Origin: Actinomycetota bacterium
GTDB lineage: Bacteria; Actinomycetota; Geothermincolia; Geothermincolales; RBG-13-55-18
Direction of reading: 5' to 3'
Assembly (NCBI GenBank): GCA_030019255.1
Contig: JASEFK010000017.1
Coordinates: 1-47,739, forward strand
DNA: 47,739 bases
Positions 25,068-33,401 of this stretch are shown here, one piece after another. How positions within the stretch are numbered: position 1 is the first letter of the stretch; every line of letters begins with the position of its first letter. Below the pieces are notes generated by a model. It was not told where the DNA came from. It did no database searches and saw nothing but the letters and a program-made list of their open reading frames with translations. The translations under genes and the position numbers were made by a program.

Positions 25068-25238
25068 ATGGAGCTCACCGACAGGCAGCTGGGGCTGCTG
25101 GAGAACGCCGTTTTCCTCTGGCTGACCATACTCCCCCCCGTCTCAGCCGAGGTGCAGAGGGAGCTAGGGGAGCTTCTCAACCAGCTGGGGAGGATGCGCT
25201 CCGCGTCCGTGGTGGGTAGGGAGCAATCCACCTCTTGA
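25068..25238 (+). CDS. Small hypothetical protein upstream of flagellin
   Basis: 56 residues starting at ATG 25068 behind AAGGAGGGAAGG. The product is amphipathic and helical (MELTDRQLGLLENAVFLWLT; PPVSAEVQRELGELLNQLGR), with no family recognised. The frame extends upstream to GTG 24966, which would add 34 residues including the duplicated LTKEG; the good ribosome site favours the short form. It sits alone between the glycosyltransferase pair and flagellin, so a role in filament assembly or its control is possible but unproven. Confidence 0.55.
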   Translation: MELTDRQLGLLENAVFLWLTILPPVSAEVQRELGELLNQLGRMRSASVVGREQSTS

Positions 25239-25477
25239 CCGACTTCCCATCCGCCTTCGGGGGGATGGGCGGAGGCGCCCGGCGGGGCGAGATTAGGGTA
25301 AAAGCAGGGAAGCTCTTGGAGGTTCAAGGAAGGACGGTGATGCCATGGAGAGGGGACCTTAAGGATGCCCAGGGAGGGGCGGAGCCGGCCGGCCCCGCGG
25401 ACAACAGGCCGGGAGCAGGCAGGAAGCCGTTGGGTCCGCGAGGACCCGGGAAAACTCGTCAAGGAGGATGATCGAAG
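25239..25477 (+). promoter_or_regulatory. Flagellin upstream and leader region
   Basis: The 239 bp before flagellin start with CCCATCC/GGATGGG (25246-25269), a possible 7-bp hairpin closing the small-ORF transcript. The rest is rich in GGA triplets (for example TTGGAGGTTCAAGGAAGGAC near 25317, and GCGAGGACC followed by CAAGGAGGATG at the ribosome site). Such GGAs are what CsrA binds in Bacillus hag mRNA, and csrA and fliW lie 4-5 kb upstream. No clear sigma-28 box (TAAA-N15-GCCGATAT) was found by eye. Confidence 0.35.
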
Positions 25478-26584
25478 ATGGCACTCAGGATCAACCAGAA
25501 CATCGCGGCGTACAACGCCCACCGCAACCTGACCCTCACCGACAGCCTGCTGTCCAAGTCGCTGGAGCGCCTGTCCTCGGGCCTGCGCATCAACCGCGCC
25601 GCCGACGACGCCGCCGGGCTGTCCATCAGCGAGAAGCTGCGCAGCCAGGTGCGGGGCCTGCAGCAGGCGGTGCGCAACGCCCAGGACGGCATCTCCCTCA
25701 TCCAGACGGCGGAGGGCGCCCTGCAGGAGACCCACGCCATCCTACAGAGGATGCGAGAGCTGGCGGTGCAGGCGGCCAACGGAACCCTGACGGATGCCGA
25801 CCGCCAAGCGATACAGTCGGAGGTGTCGAATCTCATTAACGAGGTCACCAGGATCGCCAATTCCACCAAGTTCAACGGTGAGGCCCTGCTCAATGGAGGC
25901 CTGGGATCGAGTATCACCGTGTCGGGATCCAGCCTCAACCCTCAGTACGGTATCAGTAACATAGAATCCCTCGGAGCCGCCGCCGGTACATACTACCTTT
26001 CTTTCGTCGCCAGCAGCAACGAGCTTACCTTGTCCGATGGAACCAATTCCGAGACCCTTAGAGTAACGGTTCCGAGCGGCGAGTTCGAGACCTCGGTGGT
26101 TACCTTCTCCAGTTTCTCCGTGGCGGTAACCATCAACTCCGCCCTCACCGCTGACATCGCCAGCGGAAACGGCGCTTTCGACGTGACCGCAGGGGCCATG
26201 AGCCTGCATATCGGGGCCTACAAGGATGAGACCATCACCGTGAGCGTGGGGGACATGAGGGCATCGGCACTGGGAATTGATTCCCTCGACGTGAGCTCCA
26301 TAAGCGGGGCGGAAGCCGCCATCGAGTCCCTGGATTCAGCGATAAACCAAGTCTCCGAGCAGAGGTCCAACCTGGGGGCCGTTCAGAACCGCCTGGAGCA
26401 CACCATCGCCAACCTGGGCGTGGCGGTGGAGAACATCTCCGCCTCCGAGTCCCGCATCCGCGACGTGGACATGGCCGCGGAGATGGTCAACTTCACCCGC
26501 CAGCAGATCATGATCCAGGCCGGCACGGCCATGCTGGCCCAGGCCAACGCGGTGCCCCAGACCGTGCTGCAGTTGCTGCGTTAA
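25478..26584 (+). CDS. hag: Flagellin
   Basis: Filament subunit, 368 residues. The conserved D0/D1 N-terminus is complete: MALRINQNIAAYNAHRNLTL, then KSLERLSSGLRINRAADDAA and GLSISEKLRSQVRGLQQAVR. The C-terminus is also complete: RIRDVDMAAEMVNFTRQQIM, ending in QANAVPQTVLQLLR. The central variable region (about 140-275) is short, rich in Ser and Thr, and a plausible site for O-glycosylation by the neighbouring glycosyltransferases. ATG at 25478 has a strong CAAGGAGGATGATCGAAG site. A GC-rich hairpin follows the stop. Only one flagellin gene is present in the window. Confidence 0.97.
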   Translation: MALRINQNIAAYNAHRNLTLTDSLLSKSLERLSSGLRINRAADDAAGLSISEKLRSQVRGLQQAVRNAQDGISLIQTAEGALQETHAILQRMRELAVQAANGTLTDADRQAIQSEVSNLINEVTRIANSTKFNGEALLNGGLGSSITVSGSSLNPQYGISNIESLGAAAGTYYLSFVASSNELTLSDGTNSETLRVTVPSGEFETSVVTFSSFSVAVTINSALTADIASGNGAFDVTAGAMSLHIGAYKDETITVSVGDMRASALGIDSLDVSSISGAEAAIESLDSAINQVSEQRSNLGAVQNRLEHTIANLGVAVENISASESRIRDVDMAAEMVNFTRQQIMIQAGTAMLAQANAVPQTVLQLLR

Positions 26585-26596
26585 TCCGGGAGGACC

Positions 26597-26620
26597 GGGC
26601 GGGGGCCCCGGCCCCCGCCC
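26597..26620 (+). terminator. GC-rich hairpin after flagellin
   Basis: GGGCGGGGG pairs perfectly with CCCCCGCCC around CCCCGG, which can add two more pairs. It begins 12 nt after the flagellin stop. No T-run follows (TATCTCGC), so it may act as a partial terminator or as a 3' end-stabilising structure that raises flagellin mRNA over the downstream flaG-fliD genes. Confidence 0.6.
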
Positions 26621-26712
26621 TATCTCGCACTCGGTAGGATGCCGCCCCTCCACGGCGCGTCCGCCGGAGGGGCGGCCCCGCCGGCCAGGGCCAGGGATGG
26701 AAGGTGATGGAC

Positions 26713-27114
26713 ATGGACGTCGGAAAGGTAGGAGCCGCCTACGCCTCCTTCTTCCAGGGGACCCGGCCCGCGGAAAGGCCGCGTGAGGAGAGTACCTCGG
26801 ACCGCGCCCAGGTCTCGTCCGAGGAGACCCCCCTCGCGGCATCCAGGGCCGCGGAACGGGGACGCCCCGGCGGCGCCGAGGCGCTGACGCAGAGCCTCCT
26901 CTCCCGCCTGGTGCAGCGGCATCCCCGGGAGGTCAAGCTCCAGGTCCACGAGGCAACCAACCGGGTGATCATCCGCATCACCGACGCCCAGACGGGGGAG
27001 ACCCTCACCGAGGTCCCCCGGGAGAGCTACCTAGACATGGTGGCCAGCTTCCTCTCCCGCCTGGACCGCCTGCAGGGGGAAGCCAGGGGGGTGAACCTGG
27101 ACCGGGTCTTCTGA
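26713..27114 (+). CDS. flaG: FlaG-family protein
   Basis: 133 residues. The C-terminal half is the FlaG domain (KLQVHEATNRVIIRITDAQT, then GETLTEVPRESYLDMVASFL); the N-terminal half is charged and probably disordered. FlaG proteins influence filament length and are usually encoded between flagellin and fliD, as here. In-frame starts also exist at 26704 (GTG) and 26707 (ATG). ATG at 26713 gives the best spacing from AAGGTGAT and matches the site layout of neighbouring genes. Confidence 0.9.
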   Translation: MDVGKVGAAYASFFQGTRPAERPREESTSDRAQVSSEETPLAASRAAERGRPGGAEALTQSLLSRLVQRHPREVKLQVHEATNRVIIRITDAQTGETLTEVPRESYLDMVASFLSRLDRLQGEARGVNLDRVF

Positions 27115-27196
27115 GGAGGAGACGCGGTCCCAAGACGGGTACGCGGAGGCACGGGCGCTCGAGGCGATAATCGAATATTACCGGGGGTGAAGGCCC

Positions 27197-29983
27197 ATGA
27201 GTTATTATCTGAGCTCGATAGGAGGGGTTTCCGGTCTTTCCAGCGGGGTCGACTGGAGGGGCATCATCGATTCCCTCCTGGCCCTGGAGAGGAGGCCGGT
27301 CACCCTGCTCCAGCAAAGGCAGCAGAGGATCGCTGCGCAGGTATCAGCCCTGAACGAGATCAACGCCCGCCTTCTGGAGCTCAAGACTCGGGCCTTCACC
27401 CTCGGGCTGCCCTCCAGCCTCCTCGCCCGGAGGGTGGAGGTATCTGGGTCCTCCCTGACCGCGACCGCCTCCGCGGAGGCCCTTCCCGGCACCTATCGAG
27501 TCACCGTGCTCTCACTGGCCACCCCCACCACTGCCTCCGCCTCCGCGCCCCTGGGGATGGCGGTGGACGAGACCCTGCCCCTTGCCCAGACCCTTCCCAC
27601 CGCTCCGTCGGTTGGATATTTCACCGTCAACGGGTCCCGTGTGTACGTGGACGCCGAGACCACCCTGGCCTCCGGGGATAACTCGGTGGTTGAGAGGGTG
27701 AACGCCTCCGGGAGCGGGGCGCGGGCGGTGCTCATCACCGACGCCGGGGGGCGGCTCAACCTCCTCGGTGTCTATACCACCGGGGACCGCCTGGTCCTGG
27801 GCGGCGCCTCGGACACCAGCGATTTCCTGAGCCTGGCCGGTCTTTACGGTTCCGCTGCCACCTCCGCCTGGGTGGGGGGCGTGGCCGAGGGCCCCGTGGA
27901 GGGTACCCTGGCGGGAGACCTTTCCAGCGACGTGACCGTGGCCTTCACCTACGGCGGGAACGACTACGTGACCGACGCCGGGGACCTGGGCTCCGCCCAG
28001 GCCGGCGTCACCACCCTCGAGGAGCTGGCCTCCCGCCTGGAGGCGGCCATGAACCGCGCCCTGGGGGAGGAGGGCCGAATATCGGTGGCGGTGGACGATC
28101 CCTCAGGATCCGGCAACGGGAGACTGGTGGTCGTGGATCGCTCCGGGGGCGGGGAGGTTGTTCTTACCGGGCTTTCCGGGACGGAGACCGCGGGCCTGCA
28201 GTCCCTCCTGGCCGCCGGCGGGGCCGAAGCGGGGCTGGCGGCCACGGGACAGGTGCCCCTGGGCAGGCTTTCCACCTCCCGCTTCCTCTACCAGGCGGGG
28301 TTCTCCGCTCACCTCCGGGACGGCTGGCTCTCCGGCTTTCTATCCTCGGGGGACGGAAAGGCGGGCTTTGACCTGGAGGGCACGGAGACGGTGAGCTTCA
28401 CCTACAGGGGCGTGAACTACGAGACTGCCGCCCTGGAGTCCGTGCAGGCGGGGGTTACCGAGCTCTCGGCGGTGGCCGCCGACCTGGAGAGCAAGATGAA
28501 CGCCGCCCTGGGGGAGGCGGGATCGGTGCGCGTGTCCCTCCTCCGGGACGAGAGCGGGAGGTACCGCCTGGCGGTGACCGATCTCGTGAACGAGGCTTCG
28601 GAGTCTCGCACCCTGGAATTCACCGCCGGCCCGGAGGTCCTGCGTCTTACAACCAGCCTGGGAGGCGAGGCGAAGGGTGCGGTATCCCTCAACGGCAAGG
28701 TGGTCTATTACGACAAGTATTCCGACACCCTCTCGGGGCTGCTCTCCCGCATCAACTCCGCAGGGGCGGGGGTTCGAGCCACCTATGACCCTCTTACCGA
28801 CCGGGTGACCTTCATCTCCACGTTCACCGGCCCGGTATCCCTCGAATTGGTGGACGTGGCGGGGAACATCCTGGAGGGCCTGGGAGTGGCCGACGTCGCT
28901 TCGCAGGCCCTGGGGCAGGCTGCCTCGCTGGTCGTGGAGGGCTACAACGATGGCCTCCCCATCCATTCGGCGTCCAACACGGTCATCGGGGTGATACCCG
29001 GCCTCACCTTGACGTTGAGGGAGGTCAGCAAGAGTGACGAGCTCGGGAACCTCGTGCCCACCGTGCTCACCGTGGTGAGCGACGTGGACGCCGCCGTGCA
29101 GAAAGTAAAGGATTTCATCGATTCCTACAACCAGAACGTTGCCAAGATATCCGAATACCTAAGGTACGACGCAGAACAAAAGCAGGCTGGGCTGCTGGCC
29201 GGGGTCTCCCAGGCCCGGGACATCCTCAACCGGCTGCGCTCTCTCCCCTCGTGGGTGCCCGAGGGGTTGGAGGGGAGTCCCCGCACCCTCATGGATATCG
29301 GCATCTCCCTGGGAAGCGTGGGAACCTCGGTGGAGGAGGTGAAGGGTGGCCAGCTCCGGGTGGACGAGGAGAGGCTCTCCGCCGCCCTGCGGGACAACCC
29401 GGATAGGGTCTTCCGCATCCTGGGCCACTACGCGGGCCAGGTGACGCTGGAACCTGGAGGTACAGGGAGCATTATCTCCGCTTCCGGCCGGCCTTCCCAG
29501 GAAAGCAGGGCGGGGACCTATCGCATAGTCTCCGACGCGGAGGGAAACCTCACCGCCTACTTCACCCCGGCCGGCGGCATGGAGGAGCTGGTGGGGACCG
29601 GAATCATCTCCGCTTATGGCACCAACGACACCCTCATCCCCGGGGTGACCCTGAGGGCGGGCGCCCTGCGGGCGGGAGAGGACTACATCGTGAAGGAGGA
29701 GAACGCCACAGGGGTGGTGAAGCTCCTCGAGGAATATCTCGCACAGGTGACCTCACAGGGAGGGGTGCTCGACGGGTTGACGGCATTGCTACAGGAGAAC
29801 TCAAGGGACCTGGCCTCCCAGGTAGAGAGGATGGAGGAACGCGTTAAGGCCACCGAGGCCCGGCTCATCGCCCAGTTCACCGCCATGGAAACGCTGCTGG
29901 CCCGCATGCAGACCCAGAGCCAGTGGCTGACCAACCAGATCCAGTCCCTGAACCGGAACTGGAGTGGTGGTGCTGGCTCGTGA
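27197..29983 (+). CDS. fliD: Flagellar filament cap protein FliD (HAP2), enlarged
   Basis: Caps the growing filament and helps flagellin insert. 928 residues, well above the usual 450-700. The N-terminus has ISSIG-like YYLSSIGGVSGLSSGVDWRG then IIDSLLALERRPVTLLQQRQ. The C-terminal coiled coil has QVERMEERVKATEARLIAQF and TAMETLLARMQTQSQWL. The extra length comes partly from a duplicated module: VAFTYGGNDYVTDAGDLGSA near residue 247 resembles VSFTYRGVNYETAALESVQA near residue 398, and both continue into QAGVT..L...A..LE..MN.ALGE. ATG at 27197 follows GGGGGTGAAGGCCC. It is followed by fliS, the normal order. Confidence 0.95.
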   Translation: MSYYLSSIGGVSGLSSGVDWRGIIDSLLALERRPVTLLQQRQQRIAAQVSALNEINARLLELKTRAFTLGLPSSLLARRVEVSGSSLTATASAEALPGTYRVTVLSLATPTTASASAPLGMAVDETLPLAQTLPTAPSVGYFTVNGSRVYVDAETTLASGDNSVVERVNASGSGARAVLITDAGGRLNLLGVYTTGDRLVLGGASDTSDFLSLAGLYGSAATSAWVGGVAEGPVEGTLAGDLSSDVTVAFTYGGNDYVTDAGDLGSAQAGVTTLEELASRLEAAMNRALGEEGRISVAVDDPSGSGNGRLVVVDRSGGGEVVLTGLSGTETAGLQSLLAAGGAEAGLAATGQVPLGRLSTSRFLYQAGFSAHLRDGWLSGFLSSGDGKAGFDLEGTETVSFTYRGVNYETAALESVQAGVTELSAVAADLESKMNAALGEAGSVRVSLLRDESGRYRLAVTDLVNEASESRTLEFTAGPEVLRLTTSLGGEAKGAVSLNGKVVYYDKYSDTLSGLLSRINSAGAGVRATYDPLTDRVTFISTFTGPVSLELVDVAGNILEGLGVADVASQALGQAASLVVEGYNDGLPIHSASNTVIGVIPGLTLTLREVSKSDELGNLVPTVLTVVSDVDAAVQKVKDFIDSYNQNVAKISEYLRYDAEQKQAGLLAGVSQARDILNRLRSLPSWVPEGLEGSPRTLMDIGISLGSVGTSVEEVKGGQLRVDEERLSAALRDNPDRVFRILGHYAGQVTLEPGGTGSIISASGRPSQESRAGTYRIVSDAEGNLTAYFTPAGGMEELVGTGIISAYGTNDTLIPGVTLRAGALRAGEDYIVKEENATGVVKLLEEYLAQVTSQGGVLDGLTALLQENSRDLASQVERMEERVKATEARLIAQFTAMETLLARMQTQSQWLTNQIQSLNRNWSGGAGS

Positions 29984-30086
29984 GGCGGCAGGCAGTCGGG
30001 AAGAGAAGGCAGCCACATGCGGGGTCGCCGCGTGGCAGGCCTTGCGGCCGGAAGGGTTTCAGGAGTTCTTTGGTAAGGGGTGAGCG

Positions 30087-30524
30087 ATGTACGACGCAAG
30101 GATAACGAGGCTCAACAGCGGCAAAGCGGCCGACGCGTACCGGGCCAACCAGGCGCAGACGGCCACCCCCATGGGCCTTATCGTTATGCTCTACGAAGGC
30201 GCCGTGTCCTTCCTGGACCAGGCGGAGAAGGCCGCCCGTGCCGGGAACTGGGAAACGGCCCAAGGCCTCGTCCGCCGGGCCCAGGACGTGGTCTATGAGC
30301 TCATGGGGTGCCTGGACATGGAGAAGGGTGGCCGCATCGCCGTGGACCTTTTCCGGATCTACGAGTACCTGGGCTACCGGCTGGTGCAGGCCCAGGTAAG
30401 GAGGGACCCGGGGCCCCTGGAGGAGGTGCGCGGCCACCTTTCCTCCCTGCGGGAGGCCTGGGTGGAGGCGGAGAAGAAGCTGCGGTCGGAGGCCAGGAGG
30501 GAGGAAAGGAGCGCCGTGCTTTGA
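30087..30524 (+). CDS. fliS: Flagellin export chaperone FliS
   Basis: Binds the flagellin C-terminus and prevents premature polymerisation in the cytoplasm. 145 residues, slightly longer than usual. Typical segments: AYRANQAQTATPMGLIVMLY then EGAVSFLDQAEKAARAGNWE, and LDMEKGGRIAVDLFRIYEYL. ATG at 30087 follows AAGGGGTGAGCG. It lies 103 nt after fliD. The FliT-like gene is 262 nt downstream, with a GC-rich gap that holds no supported gene. Confidence 0.95.
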   Translation: MYDARITRLNSGKAADAYRANQAQTATPMGLIVMLYEGAVSFLDQAEKAARAGNWETAQGLVRRAQDVVYELMGCLDMEKGGRIAVDLFRIYEYLGYRLVQAQVRRDPGPLEEVRGHLSSLREAWVEAEKKLRSEARREERSAVL

Positions 30525-30786
30525 GGGCTCCTCCCCTCGAGTGAGGCGGTTTCCTGATCACGGCAGCGACCGGGAAAGCGCGCGGCGCTCCAGGGCCTCG
30601 TCCCTCGGCCGCACTCTTGGAGGGCGGGTTCGGGAAGGGGAAGGTAATTCCGCGGCCCGGCGCCCCGAGTTCCCGGAGCGAGGCCCCCGGCGCCCGCTTT
30701 CGGGCAGGCGGCGAGGTGAAGGGGGCGACCCCGGGATAACCGGCTCAACGGAGGGGATGTCCATCGTCCTTTAGGGGGATGTAGGG

Positions 30787-31137
30787 GTGAGGACAAGGGA
30801 ATACCCTGCGGTGGTGGAGGAACTGGAGAGGGCCTTCGAGAAGGAGAGGAAGGCCATCTTGAGCTCCGACGTGGAAGGTATTTCCAGGTCGCTTTCCGGG
30901 GTGGAGGAACTCCTGGACGAGCTCCTGGAAGCGTTGAGGACGGAGGAACCCCGCCGGGCCGCGGAGGTCCTCAAGTGGGCGGCCCGCAGGTGCGAGGAGA
31001 ACGCTTCCCTCCTGCGGGCCCGCATGGAGGAGATAGGCGCGGAGGTGTCGAGGCTAAGGCGGGGGAGAAGGGCGGTGGCCGCCTACTCCCCTCCCTTGCC
31101 GGGAGGGTCGGGCAGGGCGGTGGATAGCGACGTGTGA
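30787..31137 (+). CDS. FliT/FlgN-like flagellar chaperone
   Basis: 116 residues, almost entirely helical: YPAVVEELERAFEKERKAIL, then GISRSLSGVEELLDELLEAL and ENASLLRARMEEIGAEVSRL. The ending LRRGRRAVAAYSPPL resembles the RG..A..AY tail common to FliT- and FlgN-type proteins. Its place right after fliS suggests a chaperone for FliD. The start is GTG at 30787 behind GGGGGATGTAGGG. The stop codon runs straight into a strong hairpin, so the filament operon probably ends here. Confidence 0.65.
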   Translation: MRTREYPAVVEELERAFEKERKAILSSDVEGISRSLSGVEELLDELLEALRTEEPRRAAEVLKWAARRCEENASLLRARMEEIGAEVSRLRRGRRAVAAYSPPLPGGSGRAVDSDV

Positions 31138-31160
31138 GGTCCTCCGCGCCGCGGAGGACC
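31138..31160 (+). terminator. Perfect hairpin directly after the FliT-like gene
   Basis: GGTCCTCCGCG and CGCGGAGGACC are perfect reverse complements separated by one base, so in RNA about 10 pairs with a 3-nt loop can form. It begins at the base after the stop codon. There is no T-run, but a second hairpin with a partial T-run lies 100 bp further on. Together they likely separate the filament operon from the next one. Confidence 0.6.
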
Positions 31161-31262
31161 CGTGGCGAAGAAAAACAACCGCCTCTCTCCCCGGGATGTC
31201 GAGGGACGCAAGGGGACTCTCCTCCACCCGAAGGGGGAGGGAAGGGAATCCGAGGAAGGTTC

Positions 31263-31294
31263 AGGGAAGGACAGCCCCCGGGTTGTCCTTCCCT
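31263..31294 (+). terminator. Strong stem-loop before the HDOD gene
   Basis: AGGGAAGGACA pairs perfectly with TGTCCTTCCCT around GCCCCCGGGT, which can pair further (CCC/GGG). The stem is followed by CGTTTATC. This is the most terminator-like structure in the window, and it lies 80 bp upstream of the HDOD start codon. Confidence 0.6.
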
Positions 31295-31373
31295 CGTTTA
31301 TCGGACCGCGCGGCGGGGTCGCGGCCGGGATGGAGAGGCTACGACCGGGCAAACGCTGGGAAAGGAGGCCGCC

Positions 31374-32354
31374 TTGGACGGCGCGGAATCCCTGCAGGAA
31401 AGGATACGGGAACGCATCGAGAGGATGCCGGCTCTGAACGCCGTGGTCCTGAAGCTTTTGTGCCTCACCTCGGGGGAGGATTATTCCTTCCAGGAGGTGG
31501 CGGAGACCCTGGCCTCCGACGCCTCCCTGGCCGCCCGCGTCCTGAGGGTGGCCAACTCCGCCTACTACGGCCTGCCGCGGCGGGTGGAATCCCTGGGCAT
31601 GGCCGTGTCCATGATCGGCATACGGGCCGTCCGGCGCATAGTCATGAACATCACCACCTATGACCTCCTGAACGTGAACCTCCTGGGGTACGGGCTGGAG
31701 GAGGGCGGGCTTTGGGCCCACTCCCTGGCCGCCTCCCTGGCCACGGCGGAGCTCTGCGACCTCATCTCCTACCCGCACCAGGAGGAGATGCGCCTGGTGG
31801 CCTTGTTGCACGACGTGGGAAAGGTGGTGCTCTCCCCCTTCCTGGTGGAGGCGGTGGAGGACGGGGAGGTTCTCGCCGCGGGGGGCAGGAGGGGAGTGGA
31901 GATGGAGGACGAGCTCCTGGGCATCAACCACGCCGAGGTGAGCTCCCTCATCGCCGACCGCTGGAACCTCTCCCCTCGCTTCGTGGAGATCCTCAGGTGC
32001 CACCACGCGCCGGAGGAGTCGGCCAACCTGCCCCGCGGTACAGCCATCGTCAACCTCGCGGACACCATGGTCCGGGAGCTTATCAGGAGCGAGGAACCCT
32101 TCAAGGCGCTGATGGAGCTCGACCGCGAAGCCCTCCGTATCCTGCACCTCACCGAGGCCGATCTCATTCCGCACCTGGTGACCATCAACTCCCGCATCCT
32201 GGAGGAGATTCGGCAGTGGACGGGAGAGATGCTGGAGGAGGGGGGCGACGGGGAGCGGGCGCGGGCCGGTGAGTTCGACGACGAGTGGGGTCCCCTGCCC
32301 TGGGGGGAAGAAGGGCGGCGCGTGCAGGAAGGAGGCGGTGGCCGTGACATATGA
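31374..32354 (+). CDS. HDOD-domain signalling protein
   Basis: 326 residues. The HDOD domain spans most of the protein: ASLAARVLRVANSAYYGLPR, GMAVSMIGIRAVRRIVMNIT, VALLHDVGKVVLSPF and INHAEVSSLIADRWNLSPRF. HDOD proteins are HD-superfamily relatives without proven enzymatic activity, often tied to chemotaxis, cyclic-di-GMP or stress signalling. An open frame extends upstream to 31134, but it crosses two hairpins and has poor composition. TTG at 31374 directly follows AAAGGAGG at ideal spacing and is preferred. Its 3' end overlaps flgB by 11 nt, so it is part of the flgB-fliM operon and probably its first gene. Confidence 0.88.
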   Translation: MDGAESLQERIRERIERMPALNAVVLKLLCLTSGEDYSFQEVAETLASDASLAARVLRVANSAYYGLPRRVESLGMAVSMIGIRAVRRIVMNITTYDLLNVNLLGYGLEEGGLWAHSLAASLATAELCDLISYPHQEEMRLVALLHDVGKVVLSPFLVEAVEDGEVLAAGGRRGVEMEDELLGINHAEVSSLIADRWNLSPRFVEILRCHHAPEESANLPRGTAIVNLADTMVRELIRSEEPFKALMELDREALRILHLTEADLIPHLVTINSRILEEIRQWTGEMLEEGGDGERARAGEFDDEWGPLPWGEEGRRVQEGGGGRDI

Positions 32355-32715
32355 TCTTTTCGGCGACCGGGTTTTCCAGCTTCTCGGAAAGGCCATGGAC
32401 GTCTACGCGCTGCGTCACGAAGTGACGGCCAACAACATCGCCAACGCCAACACCCCGGGTTTCAAGCGCTCCTACGTGCCCTTCGAGTCCGAGCTGAGGG
32501 AGCTCCTGGAGGAGGGCAAGGGGAGTCTGGATGACCTGGAGCCGGAGGTTCGGGTGGACGAGATGACCCAGGCCCGGGAGGACGGGAACAACGTGGACAT
32601 GGAGCAGGAGACGGCGGAGATGGTGAAGAACAGCCTCCGCTACTCGGCGGCTGGATCCGTTCTCCGCACCAGGTTTTCCATGTACCGCTACGTGATATCG
32701 GAGGGCAAGCGTTGA
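32344..32715 (+). CDS. flgB: Flagellar proximal rod protein FlgB
   Basis: 123 residues, typical length. LGKAMDVYALRHEVTANNIA then NANTPGFKRSYVPFESELRE is the FlgB signature, and EQETAEMVKNSLRYSAAGSV closes the protein. An upstream in-frame start at 32269 is less likely, because GTG at 32344 has AAGGAGGCGGTGGCC before it. It overlaps the HDOD gene end by 11 nt, implying translational coupling. flgC follows after a 205-nt gap with no supported gene. Confidence 0.94.
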   Translation: MTYDLFGDRVFQLLGKAMDVYALRHEVTANNIANANTPGFKRSYVPFESELRELLEEGKGSLDDLEPEVRVDEMTQAREDGNNVDMEQETAEMVKNSLRYSAAGSVLRTRFSMYRYVISEGKR

Positions 32716-32920
32716 GGGATGCGGGCTTCGCGACGGCGTGTTCCGGGCGGGAAACCGCACCGGTTCGCCGTGCCTCCGCGGGGGCGAGGCGGCGGTTCCG
32801 GGGAAAGCCGGTGATGTCCTCCGCCGGGAGGTCACGGACGGCGAGGGCTTCGCTGCCCGGGGATGTCGTGGGCGAAGTCCGGCGATCGGCACGGGGAGGA
32901 TCGGTACCGGGAGGTAAGAG

Positions 32921-33340
32921 ATGGGTCTTTTCAACGCCTTGAATATCAGCGCCTCGGGCATGACCGCCCACCGCATGTGGATGGACGTCATCGCCTCCAA
33001 CATCGCCAATTCCGAGACCACCCGCACTCCCGAGGGGGGACCCTACCGACGGAGGGAGGTGGTCTTCTCCGCCGAGGCGGGAACGGGGGCGGATGACGGC
33101 CGGGAGACGGGTCGGGGGGTGAAGGTGGTGGGGGTGGTGGAGGACCAGGGCCCGCCGCGCCTGGTCTACGAGCCCGACCACCCGGACGCCCGGGAGGACG
33201 GCTACGTGGAGATGCCCAACGTCAACCCGGTGACGGAGATGGTGGACCTGGTGGTGGCCTCACGGGCCTACGAGGCCAACGCCACCGCCCTGGAGGCGGC
33301 CAAGTCCATGTTCACGAGGGCCCTGGACATCCTCAGGTGA
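32921..33340 (+). CDS. flgC: Flagellar proximal rod protein FlgC
   Basis: 139 residues. LFNALNISASGMTAHRMWMD then VIASNIANSETTRTPEGGPY at the start and NVNPVTEMVDLVVASRAYEA then NATALEAAKSMFTRALDI at the end are classic FlgC. ATG at 32921 follows GGGAGGTAAG. It lies between flgB and fliE, the standard order for the proximal rod set. Confidence 0.96.
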   Translation: MGLFNALNISASGMTAHRMWMDVIASNIANSETTRTPEGGPYRRREVVFSAEAGTGADDGRETGRGVKVVGVVEDQGPPRLVYEPDHPDAREDGYVEMPNVNPVTEMVDLVVASRAYEANATALEAAKSMFTRALDILR

Positions 33341-33401
33341 AGGGCCGTCGGGGGTACGACGCGAGGACCGGAGGAGACCCGTTGAGGGGGGAGGTGAGAG
33401 G

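Noticed and set aside
27162-27172. GCGATAATCG upstream of fliD as a sigma-28 -10 box
   Set aside because: No TAAA-type -35 element at the required spacing.
30541-30774. 77-codon ORF between fliS and the FliT-like gene
   Set aside because: GTG start without a good ribosome site and Arg/Gly/Ser-rich product; not convincing.
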